From DATIRA01 sp964553405 (lineage in GTDB: Bacteria; Pseudomonadota; Gammaproteobacteria; Steroidobacterales; Steroidobacteraceae), in assembly GCA_964553405.1 (NCBI GenBank), contig CAZKLS010000074.1, positions 1 through 14,196 on the forward strand: 14,196 nucleotides of DNA, given 5' to 3'. The notes under the pieces were generated by a model. That model searched no databases, was not told the origin of the DNA, and was given only the letters and a program-made list of their open reading frames with translations. The position numbers and the translations under genes are program-made. Position 1 is the stretch's first letter. The number at the start of each line of letters is the position of its first letter. Shown here piece by piece: positions 7,034-13,671 of the stretch.

Positions 7034-7629
7034 GTTGCCACTCCCAGTGTCCGCCGCAGCCGCGCGTAGGCATAGCGCAGCCGGCTCTTCACGGTTTCCT
7101 CCCCGACGCGCGCCAGCGCTGCGATCTCAGCGATGGCGAGACCCGCCTCGATGTGCAACAGGAAGGCATCACGCTGCGCCGGCGGCAATGCCGCGAGTGC
7201 GTCCTGCAGGCGCATGCCGGCCTGTGTCCGCACCGCGGCCTCGAGCGGGTCGTCGTGACCCGTCTGGTCCGGATCCGAGACCGGCTCGAGCGGCGGTTCC
7301 GAATCGTCGTCATCCAGCGACAGCAGGCGCGCATGCCGCGACGCGCGCCAGTGGTCCACCAGGCGACTTCGGGCGACCGTGTACAGCCAGGTCGTGAATT
7401 TCGCGGCAGGCTCGTAGGTGCTCCGGCCGCGCACCACCCGCAGCCAGACTTCCTGGTGTAACTCTTCGGCGACCGCGCGCTCGCCGAGATGTCGCAGCAG
7501 GTAACGGAAGACCGGGCCGCGATGCCGCGCGTACAAGCGGTCGAACGCCAGCGGGTCGCCGAGCCCGTAGGCCAGCATCAGCGACTCGTCGCTGGCGTCG
7601 CCGTCGTCCGTTGCCATCCGCTGCGCCAT
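7030..7629 (-). CDS. ECF-family RNA polymerase sigma factor
   Basis: This 199-residue protein has sigma region 2 at about 25-95 (AFDRLYARHRGPVFRYLL, then AEELHQEVWLRVV and FTTWLYTVARSRLVDHWR), an acidic linker (about 104-130) and region 4 at about 141-196 (LQDALAALPPAQRDAFLLHI, AEIAALARVGEETVKSRLRYA helix-turn-helix). It lacks regions 1 and 3, which makes it a group 4 (ECF) factor. I start at ATG 7629. ATG 7617 (four codons later) is equally possible and neither has a good ribosome site. The open frame extends much further upstream, but that part is the shadow of the lipoprotein gene. It is coupled to the anti-sigma gene by ATGA and lies 50 bases after the lipoprotein gene. The promoters it controls cannot be seen here. 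Confidence 0.92.
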   Translation of the reverse strand: MAQRMATDDGDASDESLMLAYGLGDPLAFDRLYARHRGPVFRYLLRHLGERAVAEELHQEVWLRVVRGRSTYEPAAKFTTWLYTVARSRLVDHWRASRHARLLSLDDDDSEPPLEPVSDPDQTGHDDPLEAAVRTQAGMRLQDALAALPPAQRDAFLLHIEAGLAIAEIAALARVGEETVKSRLRYAYARLRRTLGVAT

Positions 7630-7679
7630 CGCCGCAGTATGGCGAGCCCGGCGCCCGCGGGCCATGACCTGCGGCCGGA

Positions 7680-8477
7680 TCACGGGTCGGGCACGAATCC
7701 CAGCGCCGCGGGAAAGGGCTCCGGCTCCGGCCAGCGTGGTCGCGGCGTGGGCAGCACGCCCATCGCGATCAGCCGGCTCTCGCGGTCGTAGCGGAACACG
7801 AGCGTCTCGTCGGCGCGGCTGCTGGCGCGCTCGAACTCGACCCGGCGGACCGGTGAATGCTCGCCGCGTCCGTGGCCGGTGCCGAGCTGGCTCTCGGCGG
7901 CTCGTTCGCGCAAGCCGTCGGCGGCCCGGCTGCTGGGCGCCGGGGCGGCCGGGGATTCCCGTTGTGCGTCTCGCTGAGTGTCTCCGAGCAGTGCCAGCCT
8001 GGGCCGTTCGCGGAACAGCGCGATTCCGATCACGCCGAGGTGACCGGGCCGGCCCGTGCGGGCCGCGTAGGAATCGTCGAGGTCGGTGAAATAGAAGGCG
8101 GCCGTGCGATCGAGGTCCTTCCGCCAGCCGAGGATGTTGACGTAGTCGCCGGGCTCGATCACGTAGCCGGACTGGTCGGGCGATGCGGTTTCGCCGGTGA
8201 CGACGTTGACGCCGTCCACGCTGACGACCGCGAGCAGGCGTACGGAACTGCGATTGCGGACCCGTATCGCGTACTCGTGCCCCGGCTCGCCGACGACGTA
8301 GTCCCGGCCGCCGGCGCGATGTGTCTCGAGCACCCGTCCCAGTTCGCGGTCGAACAGGTCCACGTGCGCGAGCGGCCCGGCCCGGGCGCAGCCTGCGAGC
8401 AGCGCAAGCGCGGCGAGCAACGGGACGGTGACCGAAGTCGCGCGGGGTCGAAGCTGACTGCCTGTGTACGGTTTCAT
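7680..8477 (-). CDS. Conserved lipoprotein of unknown function
   Basis: This 265-residue protein has a lipoprotein signal: a basic start (KPYTGSQLRPR), a hydrophobic core (about 17-28) and the lipobox LAGC with Cys30. Residue +2 is Ala, so outer-membrane sorting is expected. The body (about 40-155) is a compact domain with the segments YAIRVRNRSS, SVDGVNVVTGE, GYVIEPGDYVNILGW and AAFYFTDLDDSYAARTGRP, which I recall in unnamed proteobacterial proteins. It is followed by a charged low-complexity linker and a proline-rich end. I do not recognise a function. The ATG at 8477 has GGAGG nine bases upstream. It lies 50 bases before the sigma factor gene on the same strand, so it may be part of the same regulatory unit. 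The envelope location would suit a sensor or target. Confidence 0.85.
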   Translation of the reverse strand: MKPYTGSQLRPRATSVTVPLLAALALLAGCARAGPLAHVDLFDRELGRVLETHRAGGRDYVVGEPGHEYAIRVRNRSSVRLLAVVSVDGVNVVTGETASPDQSGYVIEPGDYVNILGWRKDLDRTAAFYFTDLDDSYAARTGRPGHLGVIGIALFRERPRLALLGDTQRDAQRESPAAPAPSSRAADGLRERAAESQLGTGHGRGEHSPVRRVEFERASSRADETLVFRYDRESRLIAMGVLPTPRPRWPEPEPFPAALGFVPDP

Positions 8478-8558
8478 CTGTTGCCGCCTCCGGTAGCATG
8501 GGTGTCCGGTACTGGAAACGGCGGCCGGGCCGTTGCGGGGTTAGGCAGATGCGATCCG

Positions 8559-9050
8559 ATGGCTGAGAAGCAATCCCTGCTCGAGCGCCGGATTCCCCCG
8601 GTCGCGCTGTGCCTGCTCGCCGCCGGCGCCATGTGGCTGCTGGCGCGCAGCACCGCGGCTTACCGCGTCGCGATTCCCGGCCGGGTTGCGCTGGCGCTGG
8701 TGATCGCCGGGGTCGCGGTGCTGGTCGGCATCTCAGGCGTGAGGGCCTTCGCCCGTGCACGAACCACGGTCAACCCGCTCCGGCCCGACGAGGCCACGAG
8801 TCTCGTCACCCGGGGCATCTACGCGCGGACGCGCAATCCGATGTACCTGGCTCTCGCGCTGGCGCTCGTGGGCTGGGCCTGCTGGCTGGCGAGCCCGCCG
8901 GCGCTGCTGGTCGTACCGGTTTTCGTTGCGTACCTGACGCGCTACCAGATCCAGCCGGAGGAACGTGCGCTACAGGCGGTCTTCGGCGAGGCGTTCCGCG
9001 AGTACTGCGCACGCGTCGGTCGCTGGTGGTCATTCCGACTTGAGCCCTGA
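8559..9050 (+). CDS. Isoprenylcysteine carboxyl methyltransferase-like integral membrane protein
   Basis: This 163-residue membrane protein has helices at about 13-30, 43-62, 90-110 and 111-128. The motif YARTRNPMYLALALAL and the end block PEERALQAVFGEAFREYCAR are the marks of the ICMT/PEMT-type membrane methyltransferases, in which the Arg-Asn-Pro-x-Tyr and Glu-Glu-x-x-Leu segments form the S-adenosylmethionine site. The bacterial substrate is unknown, since prenylated cysteines are not expected. The ATG at 8559 begins MAEKQSLLERRIPP. The frame is open further upstream, but that is the antisense of the lipoprotein gene. It is divergent from the lipoprotein gene across 81 bases and is followed by the ferritin-like gene, 63 bases on. 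Confidence 0.85.
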   Translation: MAEKQSLLERRIPPVALCLLAAGAMWLLARSTAAYRVAIPGRVALALVIAGVAVLVGISGVRAFARARTTVNPLRPDEATSLVTRGIYARTRNPMYLALALALVGWACWLASPPALLVVPVFVAYLTRYQIQPEERALQAVFGEAFREYCARVGRWWSFRLEP

Positions 9051-9067
9051 TACTGAGCGGCGATAAT
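9040..9067 (+). promoter_or_regulatory. Candidate sigma-70 promoter for the ferritin-like gene
   Basis: TTGAGC (9040-9045), a 16-base spacer and GATAAT (9062-9067) make a good -35/-10 pair in otherwise GC-rich DNA. The -35 overlaps the end of the methyltransferase gene. Initiation near 9074 would leave a leader of about 40 bases with AGGAG ahead of the ATG at 9114. I see no clear Fur-box-like palindrome here. Confidence 0.5.
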
Positions 9068-9113
9068 CCACGGCGAGGCCTGTTCCGGGCACCGCATCAC
9101 CCAGGAGTCCACG

Positions 9114-9401
9114 ATGTCAAACGAGGGTTACCACGAGCCAGTAGCGGAACTGTCGGCCGAGACGCGCGACATGCACCGCGCGATCGTGTCGCTGATGGAG
9201 GAGCTCGAAGCAGTCGACTGGTACAACCAGCGGGTGGATGCCTGCAGCGACAGCGAGCTCAAGGCCATCCTGGCGCACAACCGCGACGAGGAAAAGGAAC
9301 ACGCCGCGATGGTGCTCGAGTGGATTCGGCGACGTGATCCGAGCTTCGACAAGGAATTGAAAGACTACCTGTTCACCAGCAGCCCGATCGCGCACGAGTG
9401 A
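9114..9401 (+). CDS. EncFtn-type (encapsulated-ferritin-like) protein without a cargo tail
   Basis: This 95-residue protein closely matches, from memory, the R. rubrum encapsulated ferritin core: HRAIVSLMEELEAVDWYNQR (21-40) and LAHNRDEEKEHAAM (53-66). EncFtn is a two-helix protein that forms a decamer, oxidising Fe(II) at sites shared between subunits. The ligands I recall as Glu32, Glu62 and His65 correspond to Glu30, Glu60 and His63 here. The entry-site acids (Glu29, Glu32) and Tyr37 are also kept. Canonical EncFtn continues for some 40 more residues to an encapsulin-loading peptide ending near GSLR. This one stops right after YLFTSSPIAHE, and the next codons in frame reach a stop after eight residues with no such peptide. 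No encapsulin gene is adjacent. The start has AGGAG at ideal spacing. It is convergent with the dehydrogenase gene. Confidence 0.88.
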   Translation: MSNEGYHEPVAELSAETRDMHRAIVSLMEELEAVDWYNQRVDACSDSELKAILAHNRDEEKEHAAMVLEWIRRRDPSFDKELKDYLFTSSPIAHE

Positions 9402-9411
9402 GCTGCGACGC

Positions 9412-10614
9412 TCAGCGGCGGTAACTGACCCGGTAGACCGCCCCGGCGTAGTCGTCGGCGATGTAGAACGCGCCGTCCGGACCCTCGGCGACGTCCGACG
9501 GGCGACCGATGACGCCGTCCGGGCCGAGGAATCCGCTCAGGAAGTCGCGTTCCTCGATGTTGCCGTCCGGCCCCCAATGCAGCGAGACGACTTTGTACCC
9601 GTCGGGGGTCGTGCGGTTCCAGGAGCCGTGCAGCGCCACCAGCGCGGCGCGCTCGTAGCCGGGCGGCGGCGTTGACTGCCGTATGAAGCGGATACCGAGC
9701 GGCGCGTTGTGGGCGCGGAAAGCGTGCACCGGCGGAATGGCCTTGACGGCGAGCGCCGGTGCGCTGTCTCCGAAGTCGGGATCGGGCACGCCGAAGCCGT
9801 TGACGTAGGGCCAGCCATAGAAGCCGCCGGCCTCGACCCTGTTCAGTTCGTCCGGCGGGAAGTCGTCGCCGAGCAGGTCGCGGCCATTCTCGGTCGCATA
9901 GAGCGCGCCATCCCAGGGCGCCCAGTCGAAGCCGACGCTGTTGCGAAGCCCGGAGGCGTAGATCACGCCGTTTGAGCCGTCCGGCTCGAAGCGCATGATC
10001 GTCGCGCGGCGTTCGTCCTTCTCGACGCAGACGTTGCAGGTCGAGCCCTGCGACAGGTAGAGGCCGCCGTCCGGCCCGAAGCCGATCGTGCGCGTCAGGT
10101 GAAACCCGTCGCCGGTGAGCCCGGTGATCACGCGCTCGTAGCTGCCGGTGACCTGGCCGCTGTACTCATCGAACGGCGCGCGGCCCACGGCTGTCGTCTC
10201 GGCCACCCAGAGCCAGCCGTCCCGGATCGCGAGACCGTGCGGCCGATCCAGCTCCGACAGCAGCACGCGACTTCCATCGGCCCGGCCGTCGCCGTCGGCG
10301 TCGCGCTCGAGCAGCAGCACTTCGCCTGCGCGGCTGCGTGAGACCAGCAGTTCGCCGGACGACGTGAACAGCAGCCAGCGGGCGAGCGGGATGTCGCCGG
10401 CGTACAACTCCAGCTCGAAACCCTCCGGTACCGACAGTCGCTCCGTCAGCACTTCCGGCGCCGGCGTGTCGATGCCGCGGCCGAGCAGGAAATCGAAGAA
10501 CACCCGCTTGTTCGACAGCGGCACCGGAACGAGCCAGAGGAGGGCCGCGAAAGTGCCGAGCACCAGCAGTGCGACGATCAGCAGGGCGACGAACACTCGC
10601 AGTCGGGATGGCAT
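9412..10614 (-). CDS. Membrane-anchored PQQ-dependent sugar (glucose/sorbosone-type) dehydrogenase
   Basis: This 400-residue protein has an N-terminal membrane anchor (about 5-29) and a six-bladed propeller domain of the glucose/sorbosone dehydrogenase family. Visible marks are RDADGDGRADG (104-114, a calcium-loop-like segment), HLTRTIGFGPDGGLYLS (172-188), where His172 is the likely catalytic base, STCNVCVEKDERRATI (Cys193 and Cys196), and VEAGGFYGWPYVNG. Such enzymes oxidise sugar-like substrates in the periplasm with PQQ. The substrate here is unknown and no pqq synthesis genes are in view. I start at ATG 10614, where the anchor begins. The open frame extends another 234 codons but only as antisense of the divergent protease fusion gene. 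Confidence 0.85.
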   Translation of the reverse strand: MPSRLRVFVALLIVALLVLGTFAALLWLVPVPLSNKRVFFDFLLGRGIDTPAPEVLTERLSVPEGFELELYAGDIPLARWLLFTSSGELLVSRSRAGEVLLLERDADGDGRADGSRVLLSELDRPHGLAIRDGWLWVAETTAVGRAPFDEYSGQVTGSYERVITGLTGDGFHLTRTIGFGPDGGLYLSQGSTCNVCVEKDERRATIMRFEPDGSNGVIYASGLRNSVGFDWAPWDGALYATENGRDLLGDDFPPDELNRVEAGGFYGWPYVNGFGVPDPDFGDSAPALAVKAIPPVHAFRAHNAPLGIRFIRQSTPPPGYERAALVALHGSWNRTTPDGYKVVSLHWGPDGNIEERDFLSGFLGPDGVIGRPSDVAEGPDGAFYIADDYAGAVYRVSYRR

Positions 10615-10719
10615 CCGGGTGGCTCTCGCAGGCAGTTGAGCGGAAATCCAAGTGTAAACCGAAGCGGTGGTCCAACTGGCGTAGGATGTGGACGTTGCGG
10701 TCGAACGAGGGGAGTAGAC
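10615..10719. promoter_or_regulatory. Divergent intergenic region between the dehydrogenase and the hydrolase-protease fusion
   Basis: These 105 bases must hold the start signals of both outward-facing genes. On the plus strand TAGGAT (10682-10687) is a fair -10 without a convincing -35, followed by GAGGGGAG just before the ATG at 10720. On the minus strand TTGGAC is a possible -35, but its -10 is unclear. The region is distinctly less GC-rich around 10640-10665. No long palindrome is apparent. Confidence 0.35.
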
Positions 10720-13041
10720 ATGGCAACCCGCAAGAAGGCGCCGGGCGCGAAGTCCCGGGGCAAGGCGCGAACGATCATCTACGTGCACGGCATCGGCAAC
10801 AAGCCGCCTGCGCAGGTCCTCAAGTGCCAGTGGGATTCCGCGCTGATGGGCTTCGACCTCGGCGAGCGCAGTCGCCTCGCTTACTGGGTGAGCCGGGAGT
10901 ACTACCCGGAGCCCTCCAAGGGAAGCTGCTCGAGCGGCGACCAGGTGACGAGCGAGGACCTGGACGCCGTGTCCGCGGCCGGAGTCAGGGCATTGTCCGA
11001 GCCTGCCGATCTCGAGTCCGAGATTGCGCGGCTTGCGCAGGACGACGCCGAGAAGCAAACCCTGCTCGCGATTGCCGAGCAGATGCAGGGGCCGCCCTCG
11101 GCGGCTGCGGACCGGACCATGCGGGCGCGGGAACTCGAGCCGAAGATCCTGCCGCTGCCAGAGCCCGCGCGGCAGTGGGTGACGCGCAAGCTGACGGCCG
11201 CGTTCCTGCGCGACGTCCGGGATTTCTTCTACGACGAGGAGCGTCGCGCGGTGATGATGCGTTCGGTCACCGAGCGGATCGACGCGGGTGGCGGGCCGTT
11301 CGTCGTGATCGGCCACAGCCAGGGCTCGATGATCGCGTACGCCGCGCTGATGCAGCTGGCCAAAGAGCGGCCGGACCTCGAGGTGCCGTTGTTCGTCACC
11401 ATCGGTTCCCCGCTCGGAATCAAGGAAGTGCAGGACGAGATACGGCGCCTGACCTCACAGAAGCGCCTGGCCGTGCCGCGCTGCGTGGGCAGCTGGCTGA
11501 ACGTGGCCGACCCGCTCGATCCGGTCGCGTTCGACAAGTGGCTGAAGGACGACTTCCGTGCCACCGGCGGCGTTCGCGTGGTGGACAACCTCGAGTGGAA
11601 TGCGGACAGCCCCCGGCATCCGCATTCCGGGTCCGGCTACCTGCAGACGAAACCGGTCAGGCGCACGGTGCGGGACGCGATCGAGACCTCGCTGTTCCAG
11701 CCGGTCGCGAGATTCGTCATCGCGCGCGAGGTGGTCAAGGAGCTCGAGAGCGCATCGCCGGTTTACCGGCACAAGGTGCTGATCGAACTCGTGGACCCGA
11801 GTGATCGCGCCGCGGCGCCGCTCGACGAGGCCCGTGCTGCGGTCACGCGCGAGATCGTCGAGCTGTCCGGACTGACCGAGGATTCGGCCGTGCTCCGGCT
11901 CGAGCCGCTGCAGCGCTTCGTCGCGGCTCGCCTGACCCGCGCGGAGACCGAGCGGCTGGCGGTCAAGCTCGGCACGCCCGGCGCCGCGGGACGGGTCGTG
12001 AGCCGCGTCTGGCGGAACTCGGCCAAGCGCGCGCTGCTCGAGACCTCGATCAATACTGTGCAGGCGCGACCCGCCCATGCGGCGTACCAGGCACTCGGCA
12101 AGGGCATCACCTGGGCCGTGCTCGATACCGGGATCGCCGCGTCGCACCCTCACTTCGCGACCCACGGCTCGATCAAGGCGCAGTTCGACTGCACCAAGCG
12201 CGGGGACCTGCGCGACGGCGAGGCGGATGACAAGTTCGGGCACGGCACGCATGTCGCCGGCATCATCGCCGGCGAATTCGCCTCCGATGCCGCGGACAAG
12301 CGCGTGGTGAGCGGCATCGCGCCGCACACCGGACTGTACGTCTACAAGGTGCTCGACGACGACGGCTCGGGCGACGACGCTTCGGTCATCAAGGCGCTGG
12401 ACCACGTCGCGGCGACCAACGAGCGGGCGGGACAGCTGGTCATTCACGGCGTCAACCTGTCGCTCGGCGGCGGCTTCGACCAGAGCTCCTACGCCTGCGG
12501 TTTCTCTCCGCTGTGCCGGGAACTGCGCCGGCTGTGGCGGCAGGGCGTGCTGGTCGTGATCGCGGCCGGCAACGAGGGCTTCGCCGAGCTGCAGTCGACG
12601 CAGGGATCGATCGACGCGAACATCGACCTGTCGATCGGGGATCCGGCCAACCTCGAGGATGCTATCGCCGTGGGCTCGGTGCACAAGGCGAATCCGTACT
12701 CCTACGGCATCTCGTATTTCTCGTCGCGCGGGCCGACCGCGGACGGGCGGCAGAAGCCGGACTGTGTGGCGCCGGGCGAGCGCATCCTATCCTGCCGTCA
12801 CGACTTCACCGCGCGGGCCAAGGCGATCGACAAGCTGTACGTGGAGATGAGCGGCACCAGCATGGCCGCGCCGCACGTCTCCGGAGTGCTGGCAGCGTTT
12901 CTCTCGATGCGCCGCGAGTTCATCGGCCAGCCGGATGCGGTGAAGCGGATCCTGCTGGAGAACTGCTCGGACCTCGGGCGCGACCGGCCGATGCAGGGCA
13001 GCGGGATGCCGAACCTGATGAGGATGCTGATCGCGACCTGA
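10720..13041 (+). CDS. Alpha/beta-hydrolase - I9-like - subtilisin (S8) protease fusion
   Basis: This 773-residue protein has three parts. (1) Residues 18-320 are an alpha/beta-hydrolase-like domain with an oxyanion-type IIYVHGIGNKPP (His23-Gly24) and nucleophile elbow GHSQGS (Ser200). Candidate partners are Asp264/Asp267 and His300/His302. (2) About 350-435 is a small domain with HKVLIELVDPSDR and LQRFVAARLTRAETERL then VVSRVWRN, resembling the inhibitor-I9 propeptide of subtilases. (3) About 460-773 is a complete S8 domain: AVLDTGI (Asp469), GHGTHVAGI (His508), AAGNEG (Asn618) and SGTSMAAPHVSG (Ser714). All catalytic residues are present. There is no signal peptide or membrane segment and the start is basic, so a cytoplasmic location is predicted, unusual for a prodomain subtilase. 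GGGGAG precedes the ATG at 10720. The substrate and the coupling between domains are unknown. Confidence 0.88.
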   Translation: MATRKKAPGAKSRGKARTIIYVHGIGNKPPAQVLKCQWDSALMGFDLGERSRLAYWVSREYYPEPSKGSCSSGDQVTSEDLDAVSAAGVRALSEPADLESEIARLAQDDAEKQTLLAIAEQMQGPPSAAADRTMRARELEPKILPLPEPARQWVTRKLTAAFLRDVRDFFYDEERRAVMMRSVTERIDAGGGPFVVIGHSQGSMIAYAALMQLAKERPDLEVPLFVTIGSPLGIKEVQDEIRRLTSQKRLAVPRCVGSWLNVADPLDPVAFDKWLKDDFRATGGVRVVDNLEWNADSPRHPHSGSGYLQTKPVRRTVRDAIETSLFQPVARFVIAREVVKELESASPVYRHKVLIELVDPSDRAAAPLDEARAAVTREIVELSGLTEDSAVLRLEPLQRFVAARLTRAETERLAVKLGTPGAAGRVVSRVWRNSAKRALLETSINTVQARPAHAAYQALGKGITWAVLDTGIAASHPHFATHGSIKAQFDCTKRGDLRDGEADDKFGHGTHVAGIIAGEFASDAADKRVVSGIAPHTGLYVYKVLDDDGSGDDASVIKALDHVAATNERAGQLVIHGVNLSLGGGFDQSSYACGFSPLCRELRRLWRQGVLVVIAAGNEGFAELQSTQGSIDANIDLSIGDPANLEDAIAVGSVHKANPYSYGISYFSSRGPTADGRQKPDCVAPGERILSCRHDFTARAKAIDKLYVEMSGTSMAAPHVSGVLAAFLSMRREFIGQPDAVKRILLENCSDLGRDRPMQGSGMPNLMRMLIAT

Positions 13042-13053
13042 GGCTGCATTACC

Positions 13054-13094
13054 GTAGCGCGCGCCCGGCGGCGGATTTCGCCGGGCGCCGCTAC
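13054..13094. terminator. Strong stem-loop between the protease fusion and the phosphatase gene
   Basis: GTAGCGCGCGCCCGGCG (13054-13070) pairs with CGCCGGGCGCCGCTAC (13079-13094) along 16 base pairs with a single bulged C and an eight-base loop. No U-run follows, so it is not a classical intrinsic terminator. It may still end or protect the upstream transcript, or be a copy of a REP-like dispersed repeat. Its right end overlaps a TACAAT promoter-like box. Confidence 0.55.
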
Positions 13095-13097
13095 AAT
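13092..13097 (+). promoter_or_regulatory. Candidate -10 box for the phosphatase gene
   Basis: TACAAT (13092-13097) differs from the sigma-70 -10 consensus at one position and stands out in GC-rich DNA. It sits 44 bases before the phosphatase ATG. No good -35 lies at the right distance, because the stem-loop occupies that stretch. Confidence 0.35.
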
Positions 13098-13141
13098 GTC
13101 CGCGACGGTGAGTCCAGCTGCCAGGACGCTCGAGCGACGCA

Positions 13142-13624
13142 ATGAAAATCCTGTTTGTCTGCATGGGCAACATCTGCCGGTCGCCGACGGCCGAAGGCGT
13201 CTTCACGCGCCTGCTGCGCGAGCGTGCGCCCGGGCTCGCGGTGGAGGTCGACTCGGCAGGCACGCACGACTACCACGCCGGCGAGCCGCCGGACCGCCGG
13301 GCGATCGCAGCTGCGGCGAGACGCGGCGTCGACATATCCGCGCTCAGGGCCCGCCGGGTCGAGCCGGAGGACTTCGCCCGGTTCGATCTGATCCTGGCGA
13401 TGGACGAGGACAATCGCTCGGCGCTACTGCGCCAGAGCCCCGCCTCGTTCCATCAGCGCATCCGGCTGCTGATGGAGTTCGCCGCGGATGAGGCGGGCAT
13501 GCTGGACGTGCCCGATCCGTACTACGGCGGCGCCGTCGGATTCGAGCGCGTGCTCGATCTGGTCGAACGCGCGGCAGAAGGCCTGCTGGCCGAGATCATC
13601 GCGCGGGGACCCGCCGCCCGCTGA
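13142..13624 (+). CDS. Low-molecular-weight protein tyrosine phosphatase
   Basis: This 160-residue protein is a typical low-molecular-weight phosphatase. The P-loop is CMGNICRS (Cys7 nucleophile, Arg13) at the very N-terminus, and the general acid Asp125 lies in the DPYYGG loop (125-130). It removes phosphate from tyrosine in cytoplasmic proteins. In many bacteria the enzyme is paired with a tyrosine kinase controlling exopolysaccharide, but no kinase or polysaccharide cluster is present here, so that role is not supported. The ATG at 13142 begins MKILFVCMGN. The ribosome site is weak. The gene is convergent with the probable rne tail, 47 bases apart. Confidence 0.94.
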   Translation: MKILFVCMGNICRSPTAEGVFTRLLRERAPGLAVEVDSAGTHDYHAGEPPDRRAIAAAARRGVDISALRARRVEPEDFARFDLILAMDEDNRSALLRQSPASFHQRIRLLMEFAADEAGMLDVPDPYYGGAVGFERVLDLVERAAEGLLAEIIARGPAAR

Positions 13625-13641
13625 CGGTTCATCAGCGGGCG
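13615..13641. terminator. Perfect stem-loop at the phosphatase stop codon
   Basis: CGCCCGCTGA (13615-13624) and TCAGCGGGCG (13632-13641) form a perfect ten-base-pair stem with a seven-base loop, and the stem includes the phosphatase TGA. It lies between two convergent genes, a place for a two-way terminator. Neither strand has a U-run after it. A smaller GGCAG/CTGCC hairpin follows at 13646-13659. Confidence 0.45.
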
Positions 13642-13671
13642 ACGGGGCAGGGCGCTGCCTGTCCGCTTGCC

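Noticed and set aside
7630..8760. N-terminal extension of the sigma factor frame
   Set aside because: It is Arg-rich shadow sequence of the lipoprotein gene in another frame. Normal ECF length is reached from 7629.
9399..9414. TGAGC/GCTCA small hairpin across the two convergent stop codons
   Set aside because: Only five base pairs and no U-run, so too weak to call a terminator.
10615..11316. N-terminal extension of the dehydrogenase frame by 234 codons
   Set aside because: It overlaps the divergent fusion gene and lacks any domain. The membrane anchor beginning at 10614 is the natural start.
11455..12684. Long minus-strand frame opposite the protease domain
   Set aside because: It lies across conserved subtilase catalytic motifs on the plus strand and reads as low-complexity shadow sequence.
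13142..13624. Idea of a tyrosine-kinase/exopolysaccharide switch
   Set aside because: Only the phosphatase is present. No kinase, export or polymerase genes are in the window.
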